A DNA stretch of 64,000 nt from PALSA-612 sp963765295 (GTDB lineage Bacteria > Actinomycetota > Thermoleophilia > Gaiellales > Gaiellaceae). Made by a program: the position numbers and the translations under genes. The notes beneath the pieces were generated by a model. It did not search any database and had not been told where the DNA came from. It saw only the letters and a list, made by a program, of their open reading frames with translations. The stretch lies in contig CAVXVO010000005.1 in the NCBI GenBank assembly GCA_963765295.1, positions 1,054,001 through 1,118,000 on the forward strand. The letters run 5' to 3'. The number at the start of each line of letters is the position of its first letter. The first letter of the stretch is position 1. Shown in pieces: positions 26,452 through 35,116 of the stretch.

Positions 26452-26936
26452 GCCAGCGGGTGCTCGAGGTAGATCCGCGCCCGCTGGAGCCTCGGCTTCT
26501 CGTCGTCGGCCGGGTCGACGTAGCGAATCGTCCGCTGCCCTTCGAGCTCGCCCGGGACGAGCATCACCCGCACGAAAGCCGTCTCCTCGCTCTCGGAAGC
26601 CGCCGCGAAGACAGGCTCGGGGCCGCTCTCGTACCACCACTCTCCCGGGCCGTACTCGTGGGACGCGCCGGCGGAGTCGATCCGGATGCGCCCCCTGAGC
26701 AGGACGCGGATCCCGGGGCCCGGATGCGTGTGGAGGTACGCGACGCCGCCCGGCGGGAAGTCGACGCGGTCGCAGCGGACGAGCCACTCTCCCGCGGGAC
26801 GATCCTCGACCTCCCAGACGATCGCGTCGCCGTCGACGCTTGCGGCGCCGAAGTGTGCCTCGTCGCGGGCGACGTCGTACACGACACGTGGACCGTCCTC
26901 GGTGACCACGCCCTCCGGACAGCGCGTGACCCTCAA
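26448..26936 (-). CDS. cupin-fold protein
   Basis: About 162 residues from a TTG start that overlaps the SDR stop (TTGA), the overlap pattern used throughout this operon; a GTG 27 bases further in would give 153 residues. The cupin core includes FPPGGVAYLHTHPGPGIRVL and YGPGEWWYESGPEPVFAA, with a His pair that can bind metal. The N-terminal 40 residues form extra strands. Function is unknown; it may be a metal-dependent lyase or a binding protein for the pathway intermediate. Confidence 0.65.
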   Translation of the reverse strand: MRVTRCPEGVVTEDGPRVVYDVARDEAHFGAASVDGDAIVWEVEDRPAGEWLVRCDRVDFPPGGVAYLHTHPGPGIRVLLRGRIRIDSAGASHEYGPGEWWYESGPEPVFAAASESEETAFVRVMLVPGELEGQRTIRYVDPADDEKPRLQRARIYLEHPLA

Positions 26937-27652
26937 TGGAAGTACTGCCCGCCGTCGATGACCATCGTCTGGCCGGTGACGAACTCGGCGCCGGAGCCGC
27001 AGAGGAAGACGACGGCGCCGACGACGTCCTCCGGGACCTGGTCGCGCTGCAACGTCCGCGCCGCCACCGACGCGTCGCGCAGCTTCTCGACCACCTCCGG
27101 GTTGGCCATGACCCCGTCCGACATCGTGAATCCGGGTGCGACGCAGTTCACGTGGATCGAGTCCTTGCCCAGCTCCTTCGCGAGCGCCCGCGTGAAGGCG
27201 ACGATCGCGCCCTTGCTCGTCACGTAGTGGAGCAGGAAAGGCACCCCGCGAAACGGCGTCCCGGAGGAGATGTTGACGATCTTGCCGCCGCCGCGCTCGC
27301 GCATCAGCGGCACGACCGCGCGGCAGGTCAGGAACATCGACGCGACGTTGACGTCCATCACCTGCCGCCACTCGTCGAGCGGGATCTGCTCGAACGGACG
27401 CATCGCGAGCGAGGCGTACAGGCCTGCGTTGTTGACGAGGATGTCCACGCCGCCGTGTCGGTCGACCGTCTCCCGCACCATCGCCTCGACATCGGCCTCG
27501 CTGGACACGTCTGCGCGGATCCCGCCCTCGGGCGGATCGAGGTCCGCGACGACGACGGTCGCGCCCTCACCCGCGAGCCCGTTCGCGATCGCCCGGCCGA
27601 TCCCCTGGGCGCCGCCGGTGACGATCGCAACCTTGCCGTCGAGCGATCTCAC
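26933..27652 (-). CDS. short-chain dehydrogenase/reductase
   Basis: A 239-residue classical SDR. TGGAQGIG binds NAD(P), NNAG is the structural motif, and the catalytic Ser, Tyr and Lys lie in NISSGTP and HYVTSKGA. DLDPP after the second strand has an Asp that favours NAD over NADP. GTG is preferred over an upstream ATG because it overlaps the NIPSNAP stop (GTGA) and starts directly before the fold. Confidence 0.87.
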   Translation of the reverse strand: MRSLDGKVAIVTGGAQGIGRAIANGLAGEGATVVVADLDPPEGGIRADVSSEADVEAMVRETVDRHGGVDILVNNAGLYASLAMRPFEQIPLDEWRQVMDVNVASMFLTCRAVVPLMRERGGGKIVNISSGTPFRGVPFLLHYVTSKGAIVAFTRALAKELGKDSIHVNCVAPGFTMSDGVMANPEVVEKLRDASVAARTLQRDQVPEDVVGAVVFLCGSGAEFVTGQTMVIDGGQYFH

Positions 27653-27963
27653 CGGATCGGCGAGAACGAGGTCGGCACCAGGATCCGGTTCCACTGCGTG
27701 TGCAGCAGTGGCTGCAGCCGCGCGAGGAACGCCTTCCAGCGCTCGTCCGCCTGCATCTCGGCGCGCCGCCGTTCGCGCTCGCCGTAGCCCTCGTAGCCCC
27801 AGAGGCTGACGACCGAGGAGAGCTCGCCGACGTCGACCGTGAACCAGCCGAGCAGGTTGCCGAGGAGCTCCTGCTGGAGCGCGATCCCCTCCTGCTCGTA
27901 CAGCTTGACGACCTCGGGCAGCTTGCCCGTGATCACGTGGTAGGTGCGCTCCTCGACGATCAC
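27649..27963 (-). CDS. NIPSNAP-family small protein
   Basis: A 104-residue ferredoxin-like alpha-beta barrel. EERTYHVITGKLPEVVKLYEQEGI and FTVDVGELSSVVSLWGYEGYGERERRRAEM match the NIPSNAP pattern, with the late WNRILVPTSFSPI. The family is of unknown chemistry but frequent in catabolic operons. It is the first gene of the operon, and its GTG lies seven bases after a TAGAAT box, without a Shine-Dalgarno. Confidence 0.8.
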   Translation of the reverse strand: MIVEERTYHVITGKLPEVVKLYEQEGIALQQELLGNLLGWFTVDVGELSSVVSLWGYEGYGERERRRAEMQADERWKAFLARLQPLLHTQWNRILVPTSFSPIR

Positions 27964-27970
27964 GCAGCCG

Positions 27971-27991
27971 ATTCTATGAATGCGCCATACT
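27971..27991. promoter_or_regulatory. divergent -10-like boxes for two leaderless transcripts
   Basis: On the minus strand TAGAAT (27976 to 27971) lies seven bases before the NIPSNAP GTG. On the plus strand CATACT (27986-27991) lies seven bases before the methyltransferase ATG. The whole divergent region is 35 bases, so the two polymerase footprints must overlap. Confidence 0.45.
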
Positions 27992-27998
27992 CCGCCGC

Positions 27999-28628
27999 AT
28001 GGGCCTCGGCGACCATCTCGCCCCGTTCATGACGGACGTCTTCGGCGGTCAGTTCGAGAAGAAGCCGGTCGTGATCGAGCTCCGGCAGAAGCTCCTCGCA
28101 CCCGCGGAGGGTCGCGTGCTCGAGGTCGGCGCCGGCACCGGCTTCAATCTTCCCCACTATCCGTCGGGGGTCACCGAGCTAGTAGTCACCGACCGGCTCG
28201 ACGGCATGCTCAAACGCGCGCAGAAGCGCGCAACCACGGTCGGGCGCCCGATCGTGACCGCCCGTACGCCGGGTGAGAAGCTGCCCTACCCCGACGACTC
28301 GTTCGACACCGTGGTCGCCTCGTTCGTCCTCTGCTCGGTCCACGAGCAGGACCCCGTGCTGGCCGAGGTGCGGCGGGTGCTGAAGCCGGGGGGCAAATAC
28401 CTGTTCACGGAGCACGTGCGGTCGGACGACCCGAAGCTGGCGCGGAAACAGGACCGGTACGAAGGGCTCTGGAAGGCCGTCTGCTTCGGCTGCCACTGCA
28501 ACCGCGACACGCTGCCGCGGATCCAGGCGGCCTTCGAGGTGAAGGAGGTCGAGCACGGCGAGCTGGCAGACGGGTCGCCGAAGATCGTCCGGCCCTTCAT
28601 CCTCGGCCAGGCGCTGAAGCCCGCGTAG
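27999..28628 (+). CDS. class I SAM-dependent methyltransferase
   Basis: A 209-residue methyltransferase. Motif I is VLEVGAGTGFNLPHYP, the acidic residue at the end of strand 2 is in VTDRLDGML, and the post-motif LPYPDDSFDTVVASFVLC and VLKPGGKYLFTEHV follow. It is of the UbiE/Methyltransf_11 kind, close to phospholipid and small-molecule methyltransferases. CFGCHCNRD near the C-terminus has three cysteines within five residues, which is unusual. It is divergent from the NIPSNAP operon. Confidence 0.85.
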   Translation: MGLGDHLAPFMTDVFGGQFEKKPVVIELRQKLLAPAEGRVLEVGAGTGFNLPHYPSGVTELVVTDRLDGMLKRAQKRATTVGRPIVTARTPGEKLPYPDDSFDTVVASFVLCSVHEQDPVLAEVRRVLKPGGKYLFTEHVRSDDPKLARKQDRYEGLWKAVCFGCHCNRDTLPRIQAAFEVKEVEHGELADGSPKIVRPFILGQALKPA

Positions 28629-28640
28629 CCTTCGGCGCGG

Positions 28641-29402
28641 GTGACGCGCGCCGACCGCATCCAGTCGTATCTGCGCACGACGGTGCGCGGGTTCAACGAG
28701 GCCGTCCCGGTGCCGCCGTTCACGGCGTTCTTCAACCCACGCGACCCGTTGCGCTACCTCAACTACGCCGTTCCCGACGAGCCCGTCGAAGGCGATCTGA
28801 GCGCGCCGCTCGAGGCGCTGCGGGACGCGTTCAGAGCACGGGCGCGGCTGCCCCGATTCGAGTACGTCGAGGGGTTCGCGCCCAAGCTCGCCGCCTCGCT
28901 CGAGGCGGCAGGCTTCGAGCTCGAGCTTCGCGCGCCGCTGATGACCTGTCCGGCGGGAGAGCTCGCCGAGCCTCCTGCCGTTCCCGGCTTCACCGTCGTC
29001 CCGGCCCTGGACGATCCGCGCGCGACGATCACCGTCGGCAGCCGGGCCTTCGGATCCGGCGACGAGCTCGAGGCGTCCGACGACGACGTGTCCGCCTGGC
29101 TGTCGCGGTCGGGGACGCGCGGGCCCTCGCTCCTCGGGTTGCTCGACGACGAGCCGGTCGCGATCGCCTCGGCGACGCCACCGCTCGACGGCCTGTCGGA
29201 GGTCGCGGGCGTCGGGGTGCTCGCGCAGGCCCGGAACCGCGGCATCGGCGCGGCGATGACAGCGGCCGCCGCACGCGCCGCCGCCGAGCGAGGCGCCGAG
29301 ATCCTCTTCCTCTCACCCGGCTCGGACGACGCGCGGTCCGTCTACACGCGCGTCGGCTTCCGTCCCGCCGAGACGTCGCTCTACTACGCCGATCCGGCGT
29401 GA
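28641..29402 (+). CDS. GNAT-family acetyltransferase
   Basis: A 253-residue protein with the acetyl-CoA-binding GNAT domain in the C-terminal half. VAGVGVLAQARNRGIGAAMTAA is motif A, with the R-x-x-G-I-G pyrophosphate loop, and SVYTRVGFRPAETSLYY is motif B. The N-terminal 120 residues form a second, degenerate GNAT-like lobe. The TAG stop of the previous gene begins a TAGCCT box nine bases before this GTG, so it may have its own promoter. The substrate is unknown. Confidence 0.8.
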   Translation: MTRADRIQSYLRTTVRGFNEAVPVPPFTAFFNPRDPLRYLNYAVPDEPVEGDLSAPLEALRDAFRARARLPRFEYVEGFAPKLAASLEAAGFELELRAPLMTCPAGELAEPPAVPGFTVVPALDDPRATITVGSRAFGSGDELEASDDDVSAWLSRSGTRGPSLLGLLDDEPVAIASATPPLDGLSEVAGVGVLAQARNRGIGAAMTAAAARAAAERGAEILFLSPGSDDARSVYTRVGFRPAETSLYYADPA

Positions 29403-29436
29403 TGTCGATTCCCGCGCGCCCGTTCGTTCTCGAGAC

Positions 29437-30621
29437 GTGATCGAGGACGCATTCCGCGAGCACTGGGGCCGGGCGGTCGCGGCGCTCGTGCGGGCGACCG
29501 GGGACGTCGACCTCGCCGAGGACGCCGTGCAGGACGCGTTCGTGATCGCGGCCGAGCGCTGGCCACGCGACGGCATCCCGGCGAGCCCGCTCGGCTGGAT
29601 CGTGACGACGGCGCGGAACCGGGCAATCGACCGCCTGCGCCGCGAGAAGACGCTCCAAGCGAAGCTGCCCGAGGTCGAGCGGATCGCCACGGCGGGCCGC
29701 GACGGCCGGGAGGAGGACGAGATGGAGAGCACCATCCCCGACGAGCGGCTGGCGCTGATCTTCACGTGCTGCCACCCGGCGCTCGCGCGCGACGCGCAGG
29801 TCGCGCTCACGCTCCGGCTCCTCGGCGGCCTGACGACGGACGAGATCGCACGCGCGTTCCTTACCGGCGAGCAGACGATGGCCCAGCGGCTCGTGCGGGC
29901 GAAAAGGAAGATCCGCGCCGCAGGCATCCCGTTCCGCGTGCCGCCGGACCATCTACTCCCGGACCGGCTGGCCGCCGTGCTCGCCGTCGTCTACCTCGTG
30001 TTCAACGAGGGCTACACGCGAGCCAGGAACGACCTGGGTGCGGAGGCGATCCGGCTCGGGCGCATGCTCACCGGGCTGATGCCGGACGAGCCGGAGCCGC
30101 TCGGCCTGCTCGCGCTCATGCTCCTCCACGACTCGCGGCGCGAGGCTCGCGTGGCGGCCGACGGCGCGCTCGTCGTGCTCGACGAGCAGGACCGCTCGCG
30201 CTGGGACACGGCCGAGATCGCCGAGGGCCGCGGGCTCGTCGAGCGGGCGCTCCGACTGCGACGGGTCGGCCCGTACCAGCTGCAAGCGGCGATCGCGGCG
30301 CTCCACACGGAAGACGGCGACACCGACTGGCCACAGATCGTCGCCCTGTACGGGGAGCTCGAACGGCTCGTGCCCTCGCCGGTTGTCGAGCTGAACCGGG
30401 CCGCGGCGGTGGCGATGGCCGACGGGCCGGAGCACGGCCTGCAGCTGATCGACCGGATCGACGGGCTCGACGACTACGTCTCGTTCCACGCCGCCCGGGC
30501 CGACCTCCTGCGCCGCCTCGGCCGAGGCGACGAGGCGGCGGAAGCGTACGAGCGCGCGCTCGCCCTGGCTCCTGACGGCCCCGAGCGCCTCTATCTCGCC
30601 CGGCGGCTCGAGCGCGCCTGA
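29437..30621 (+). CDS. ECF42-type RNA polymerase sigma factor with C-terminal TPR-like extension
   Basis: A 394-residue ECF sigma factor. Region 2 lies in about 1-70 (DLAEDAVQDAFVIAAERW and ARNRAIDRLRREK), and region 4 in about 115-160 (LRLLGGLTTDEIARAF followed by a recognition helix in QTMAQRLVRAKRKI). The conserved YLVFNEGY joins to a roughly 200-residue C-terminal domain with TPR-like helices ending AEAYERALALAPDGPER. This layout is that of group ECF42, usually linked to DGPF/YCII-family genes. None is adjacent here, so its target operon may lie elsewhere. No Shine-Dalgarno is evident. Confidence 0.87.
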   Translation: MIEDAFREHWGRAVAALVRATGDVDLAEDAVQDAFVIAAERWPRDGIPASPLGWIVTTARNRAIDRLRREKTLQAKLPEVERIATAGRDGREEDEMESTIPDERLALIFTCCHPALARDAQVALTLRLLGGLTTDEIARAFLTGEQTMAQRLVRAKRKIRAAGIPFRVPPDHLLPDRLAAVLAVVYLVFNEGYTRARNDLGAEAIRLGRMLTGLMPDEPEPLGLLALMLLHDSRREARVAADGALVVLDEQDRSRWDTAEIAEGRGLVERALRLRRVGPYQLQAAIAALHTEDGDTDWPQIVALYGELERLVPSPVVELNRAAAVAMADGPEHGLQLIDRIDGLDDYVSFHAARADLLRRLGRGDEAAEAYERALALAPDGPERLYLARRLERA

Positions 30622-30639
30622 GCAGCCGCCGGCTCAGGC
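30616..30639. terminator. bidirectional hairpin spanning both convergent stop codons
   Basis: GCCTGAGC and GCTCAGGC form a perfect eight-base stem with an eight-base loop. The left arm holds the sigma-factor TGA and the right arm holds the regulator's stop on the other strand, leaving only 12 bases between the two genes. No T run follows on either side. Confidence 0.5.
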
Positions 30640-33321
30640 GGGGCGCAGGTCGAGCCCGACGATCCGGGCGAGCTCGGCCCGCGAGTGGATGCCGAGCTTG
30701 CGAAACGTGTTGGAGAGGTGGTACTCGACCGTCTTCACGCTCAGGTAGAGCGCGGCGGCGATCTCCTTGTTCATCTTCCCCTCGGCCACGAGCAGCGCGA
30801 TGCTCAATTCCTGCGGGGTGAGGTCGAGTGCCGGCCGCGACTCGGTCGCAACCGTTTCCCCCGCTGCACGCAACTCCGCGGCGGCGCGGTTCTGCCAGGG
30901 CTCGGCGCCCGCGTCGGAGAACGCGTCGTGGGCGGGACGAAGCTGCGCCCGCGCGTCGAGCCGCCTGCCCGCACGTCGGAGGCGCTCGCCGTACGCCAGC
31001 CGGCTCCGCGCCAGATCGAGCGAGAGCGGTGATTCGGCGAGCAGCTCGACACTCCGCGTGAACGGTTCGTCGAACGCGTCCGGAGCGGCCAGCAGTCCCT
31101 CGCAGCGTGCACAGGCGGCGAGCGCCCACGTGCGACCCGCTCGGCAGGCAAGCGGCGCGAACCGTTCGAGCCAGGCTCGTGCTGCTTCGGCGTCCCCGCG
31201 GGCCGCGTGAGCCTCGACGAGATCCGGGAGATACGGCACGCTGCTCGGCTCGACGATGGTCGTCCGCAGCCACGACCGGGCGAGCGGCTCGAGCTGGACG
31301 ACGGCATCCTCCGGCCGTCCGGCTCCGAGTGCGAGCAGAGCCCGTGCCTGGTGGGCGACGCCCTCGAGGAAGCGGTCGCTCTCGGCTCGGGCCGCCTCGA
31401 TGCCGACGCGTGCACTCTCCGCACACGCCTCGGCCTGCCCGCGCCAGGCGTGGACTCCTGCCAGCGCACTCTGGGCGTAGCCGACGATCGTCGAGGTGCC
31501 GATCACCTCCCCGAGCGAGATCGCCTCTGCCGCCGCGGCGGCGGCTACGCCCAGACGCCCGAGCCGGAGCTCGAGGTGCGCCATACACGACTGGTTCCAG
31601 ACGATCCGGAGCCGGTTTCCGTCCGTTCTGCCCGCATGCAGCGTCTCGACGAGCGACTCCCTGACCTCCGCGTACCACTCGACGGCCATGAAGTCGTATG
31701 CGAACCCGGCCGGCATCGCCGGGTGGGCCGCGAGCTCGCCGAAGAGGACCGTGGCCCGCTCCCACTCGCCGGCGGCGAGGTAGGCGCAGGCGGCTCCGGC
31801 GAGGCAGCGGGGCTGCCACCAGGGACCCGCCTGCCGGGCAGACGCTTCCAGCCTCGGCACGAGCGCGACGGCCCCCGCCGCGTCGAAGCGGTCGAGCCTG
31901 AGCTTGACGACCTGGTAGAGCATCCGCGCCACGCGCTCCTGGTCGAGCGTCTCGACCTGCTCGAGCGCGGCCAGGAATGCCGCTTCCGGGATGCCGGAAC
32001 CCTGCCACTCGGCAACGCTGGTCACCTGCTGGAGCAGGTCGGCGCGCAGGAGCGGATCGTCGGTCAGAGGCAAGGCTCCCTCGGCCAGCTCACGCGCGTG
32101 CGCCGATTCGCCTGCCCAGAAAGCGGCTCGGGATGCCTCGTACAGGCGACGGGCGGCCGCGGCACGGTCGGGTGAGAGCCGCGCGGCACGCTCGAGCGCC
32201 CGCGCCTGCGCCGCGTGCCCCCCGCGCGCGGCGGCACGCTCGGCCGTCCGTTCGAGGAGCTCGGCCGCCTCCTCGTCCGGCCCCTCGGCGGCGGCTGCAC
32301 GGTGCCAGGCATGGCGGTCGAGGTCGGCCTCGCCGTCGAGCGCCGCGGCAAGCGCGCGGTGCGCGGTGCGACGGTCGTCGTCGGCTGCGTCGGCGTAGAC
32401 GAGCGAACGGACGACGGGGTGCCGGAACGTAATGTCGAGGCCGTCCCCGGCCAGGATCAACCCGGCCTCCTCCGCAGGCCGGAGCGGGTCGTCGAGCTCG
32501 AGTTGCGTCGCGGCCCTCCGGACGGCGGCGGAATCCGGCTCGGCGGCGGCGAGGAGCAGGCCGAACCGCGAGGCGTCCGGCAGCCGGTCGACCCGTTCCG
32601 CGAACGCGCGCCGCAACCGCTCGTGCGGCGTCGACGACGCCGGCAGGTCGTGCGTAAGCTCGACCGGTAGCTCCAGGATCGCAAGCGGATTCCCCGCTGC
32701 CGCCGCCAGGAACCGCGGGGCCTCGGCGGCCGGGACCCCCTCCGCACGTGTCGCCAGGAGCTCGCGTGCCTCGCCCGCCGAGAGCGGTCCGAGCTCGAGC
32801 CGCGGAAAGGACGCGAACGCCGTCGCCGACGAAGGCCGTTCGGCCACGAGGAGGGCGAGGTCGTCACCGGCGAGGCGCCGGGCCGCAAACGCGAGCGCCT
32901 CGGCGGATTCGGCGTCGACCCAGTGGGCGTCGTCGACGACGACGAGCACCGGTTGCTCGTCCGCCGCCTCGACGAGGAGCGAGAGCACGCCCGCGTTGAC
33001 CGCGAGCGTGTCCGACTCGCCGGCCTCGAGGGCGAGCGCGGCTCCGAGTGCACGAGCCTGCGGCTCCGGGATCGCCTCGAGCAGACCGAGGATCGGCCGC
33101 AACACCGCGTGCAGGCTCGCAAACGGGAGCTCCGACTCCGACTCGACCCCGGCCGTCCGGAGCACGCGCAGCTCCGATGCCCGGCGCACGGCCTCTTCGA
33201 GCAGGGCGGTCTTGCCGACCCCGGGCTCGCCCACGACGACGAGCGCGGCGCTGCGGCCGCGGCGTGCCTCCTCGAGGAGCGCCACGACGTCCCGGAGCTC
33301 CCGGTCCCTGCCCACGAGCAC
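30634..33321 (-). CDS. large AAA/LuxR-type ATP-binding transcriptional regulator (LAL/MalT-like)
   Basis: About 895 residues. Walker A is GEPGVGKTALL near the N-terminus and the Walker B-like segment is VLVVVDDAHWVD, followed by a winged-helix region and long TPR-like helical repeats. The C-terminal LuxR helix-turn-helix reads LTPQELSIALLVAEGKMNKEI then LYLSVKTVEYHLSNTFRKL. I place the start at a GTG giving VLVGRDREL, where homologues usually begin; it lies six bases after TACCGT. A longer frame begins 69 bases upstream. An activator gated by a ligand and ATP is expected; no target is evident. Confidence 0.83.
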   Translation of the reverse strand: MLVGRDRELRDVVALLEEARRGRSAALVVVGEPGVGKTALLEEAVRRASELRVLRTAGVESESELPFASLHAVLRPILGLLEAIPEPQARALGAALALEAGESDTLAVNAGVLSLLVEAADEQPVLVVVDDAHWVDAESAEALAFAARRLAGDDLALLVAERPSSATAFASFPRLELGPLSAGEARELLATRAEGVPAAEAPRFLAAAAGNPLAILELPVELTHDLPASSTPHERLRRAFAERVDRLPDASRFGLLLAAAEPDSAAVRRAATQLELDDPLRPAEEAGLILAGDGLDITFRHPVVRSLVYADAADDDRRTAHRALAAALDGEADLDRHAWHRAAAAEGPDEEAAELLERTAERAAARGGHAAQARALERAARLSPDRAAAARRLYEASRAAFWAGESAHARELAEGALPLTDDPLLRADLLQQVTSVAEWQGSGIPEAAFLAALEQVETLDQERVARMLYQVVKLRLDRFDAAGAVALVPRLEASARQAGPWWQPRCLAGAACAYLAAGEWERATVLFGELAAHPAMPAGFAYDFMAVEWYAEVRESLVETLHAGRTDGNRLRIVWNQSCMAHLELRLGRLGVAAAAAAEAISLGEVIGTSTIVGYAQSALAGVHAWRGQAEACAESARVGIEAARAESDRFLEGVAHQARALLALGAGRPEDAVVQLEPLARSWLRTTIVEPSSVPYLPDLVEAHAARGDAEAARAWLERFAPLACRAGRTWALAACARCEGLLAAPDAFDEPFTRSVELLAESPLSLDLARSRLAYGERLRRAGRRLDARAQLRPAHDAFSDAGAEPWQNRAAAELRAAGETVATESRPALDLTPQELSIALLVAEGKMNKEIAAALYLSVKTVEYHLSNTFRKLGIHSRAELARIVGLDLRPA

Positions 33322-33401
33322 TCCGTGACGGTACTCGACGGGGGCAGGACCAGGGCAATACCCGAGGCGCCGCCGCGAGTCGGTCCGCACCCTTGGTCGG
33401 G

Positions 33402-33884
33402 ATGCGTCCGATCGCCTTCTCGATGCACTTCCGGGGCCATTCCAGGTCGCTCTCGCCGGGCGTCCTCACGGCCCGCGCACGAGCTCCGCGCGCAGCGCTC
33501 GTCACGGGCGTCGACGAAGGCGTGACGCATCAGCACCTCGACCTCTTCGCAAGCCACGAGGCGCTGCTCGAGTGCCGGCTGACGTTCTTCGGCAACACGA
33601 GCTTCGAAGAGGTCGGGACGATCAGCTTCGGAGACGGCGACGCATTGCGGTTCCGAAGCGTCGGCGAGGGCACGCTCGAAGCCTCGCCAGACGTCCATCT
33701 CCGGCACGGCGCCGTCACCTGGCGCGTCGACGGAGGCGCCGGCGTGTTCGCAGGTGCCTCCGGGCGGATCGTCTCCAACTTCCTGCTGTCGGACACGGGC
33801 GATCTCACTGACCACCAGCTCGGCGTCGTCTTCCTGGGCGAGCCGGACACGACTCGCGACGACACGAGAGGAGCACGACTATGA
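33402..33884 (+). CDS. conserved hypothetical protein, possible allene-oxide-cyclase-like barrel
   Basis: A 160-residue protein; an internal ATG at residue 8 (MHFRGHSRS) is an alternative start. The sequence is rich in short strands: LDLFASHEALLECRLTFFGN, GTISFGDGDALRFRSVGEG and GAGVFAGASGRIVSNFLLSD. The last block resembles the strand-turn pattern of dirigent/allene-oxide-cyclase barrels, but this is only a resemblance. No signal peptide is clear. Its stop overlaps the ATG of the collagen-like gene (ATGA), so the two are co-transcribed. Confidence 0.55.
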   Translation: MRPIAFSMHFRGHSRSLSPGVLTARARAPRAALVTGVDEGVTHQHLDLFASHEALLECRLTFFGNTSFEEVGTISFGDGDALRFRSVGEGTLEASPDVHLRHGAVTWRVDGGAGVFAGASGRIVSNFLLSDTGDLTDHQLGVVFLGEPDTTRDDTRGARL

Positions 33885-34645
33885 ACGGCATCTCGATCAG
33901 ACCGCGCCGGCTGGCTCGCAGTCGGCCTCGTCGCTGCCGCAGCCCTCGGTCGGGCGTCGCGTCGGCGACGATCCCGGACTCGCCGGGCGTCATCCACGGG
34001 TGCTACCGATCACCGACCTCGGGCGTGACGACGACTCCTCGCGGCACCTCAGGGTGATCGACACCGACCACGGCGAGACCTGCGACACCGGCGAGACGCC
34101 CTGACCTGGAACCCGCGGGGCGCGACCGGACCTCAGGGGCCGCAGGGTCTGCCGGGACCGCAGGGTGCACCCGGGCCTCAGGGCCTCAGGGCACTCCCGG
34201 GAGCACCAGGAGCGCGCCAGGCCCGAAGGGGCCGAAAGGCGACAAGGGCGACAAAGGGGACAAAGGGGACAAGGGCGACAAGGGCGACACCGGCCCCGGG
34301 AGGCGGCCATGCCTACTGGGCTCACGCGGCGAACGTTTCGGGCTGAATCAGGCGCACACGCGGTCGCTGACGCTCCCGCGGGCAAGTACGTGCTCGTCGC
34401 GACCGTCATCTCAGAACGAGGACTTCGACAATTTGCCATCGCGCAGTTGCAGCGATCCCCGGCGACAGCGGCTACACGTGTACCTCGACGAGGGGGCCGG
34501 CGACGGGCAGCTTCCAGACGATCGCCATGACGTCGTCGATCGACCACGCCGGCGGGACCGTGAAGATCGATTGCGCGAGCCGGGAAGCAACAACCTGACC
34601 ATCATCGAAGCGGCGTTGACCGCCACCAAGGTCAATGCGATCGAG
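33881..34645 (+). pseudogene. collagen-like secreted protein, copy 1, with many frame changes
   Basis: Shine-Dalgarno GAGAGGAGC precedes ATG. Recognisable segments follow in order but in changing frames: a hydrophobic leader (AGWLAVGLVAAAALG), IPDSPGVIHGCYR, DSSRHLRVIDTDHGETCD, LTWNPRGATGPQGPQGLPGP, a run of GDK triplets, then GGHAYWAHAANVSG, LPAGKYVLVAT, SSIDHAGGTVKIDCAS and LTIIEAALTATKVNAI. At least six one-base changes are needed to join them. The order matches the second copy downstream. Either a decayed gene or a stretch of poor sequence; the 3-prime end is approximate and a strong hairpin follows. Confidence 0.6.
34238..34288 (+). repeat. nine-base coding repeat (Gly-Asp-Lys triplets)
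   Basis: Five to six near-identical units of GGCGACAAG encode consecutive GDK triplets of the collagen-like region, with third-position variation (AAA/AAG, GGC/GGG). The repeat is translated, not a CRISPR or tandem non-coding array. Its low complexity makes assembly and read errors here more likely. Confidence 0.8.
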
Positions 34646-34666
34646 GCTCGAGACGGGCCCGGGGAA

Positions 34667-34697
34667 CGCCGCGCGCCGGCGTCGAGGGCGCGCGGCG
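34667..34697 (+). terminator. perfect 11-base hairpin after collagen-like copy 1
   Basis: CGCCGCGCGCC and GGCGCGCGGCG pair perfectly around a nine-base loop. All stem bases are G or C and no T run follows. It ends directly before a TATACT box, so it probably separates the collagen-like unit from the cupin promoter. Confidence 0.55.
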
Positions 34698-34702
34698 CGG
34701 CG

Positions 34703-34740
34703 TATACTTCCGCGCACCTCGGCCTCGTCTCGCCGATAAT
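34703..34740 (+). promoter_or_regulatory. possible promoter of the cupin gene
   Basis: TATACT at 34703-34708 is a good -10 match and would give a leader of about 30 bases. A second candidate, GATAAT at 34735-34740, lies six bases before ATG, the leaderless spacing seen elsewhere in the window. Which one is used cannot be told from sequence. Confidence 0.4.
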
Positions 34741-34746
34741 CGTCGC

Positions 34747-35106
34747 ATGGCAGAGCCGCAGTTCGTGCACTTCGACGAGGTGAAGGCCTTTGAGCTCGCC
34801 GCCGGCGTCACCGGCCGGCCGCTGTTCGGGTCCGGCGCGATGATCAACCTGATCGAGCTGCAGCCCGGCTCCGTCGTCCCGCTGCACAGCCATCGGCACG
34901 AGCAGCTCGGCATCGTCCTGCGCGGAATGCAGGCGCTCGTGATCGGCGGCGAGGCGCACGAGCTCGGGCCGATGGAGGGCTACGTGCTCCCCGGGGGCGT
35001 GGAGCACTCGGCGTACTGCGGCCCGGAAGGGGCGCTCGTGCTCGACATCTTCCAGCCGGTGCGCGAGGACTACCTCGAGCGCTGGAACGCGCTCCCGGCC
35101 GAGTAG
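34747..35106 (+). CDS. small cupin protein
   Basis: A 119-residue single cupin domain. Motif 1 is VVPLHSHRHEQLGIVLRGM and motif 2 is GYVLPGGVEHSAYC, giving three His and one Glu/Gln for a metal. It resembles cupins that act as pectin-degradation-type or sensor proteins. It stands alone between two collagen-like genes and is followed by an inverted repeat. Confidence 0.8.
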   Translation: MAEPQFVHFDEVKAFELAAGVTGRPLFGSGAMINLIELQPGSVVPLHSHRHEQLGIVLRGMQALVIGGEAHELGPMEGYVLPGGVEHSAYCGPEGALVLDIFQPVREDYLERWNALPAE

Positions 35107-35116
35107 GAAGCCGACT

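Noticed and set aside
34238..34288. Possible CRISPR-like or tandem non-coding repeat
   Set aside because: The period is nine bases and it encodes Gly-Asp-Lys triplets of a collagen-like protein; no spacers and no cas genes.
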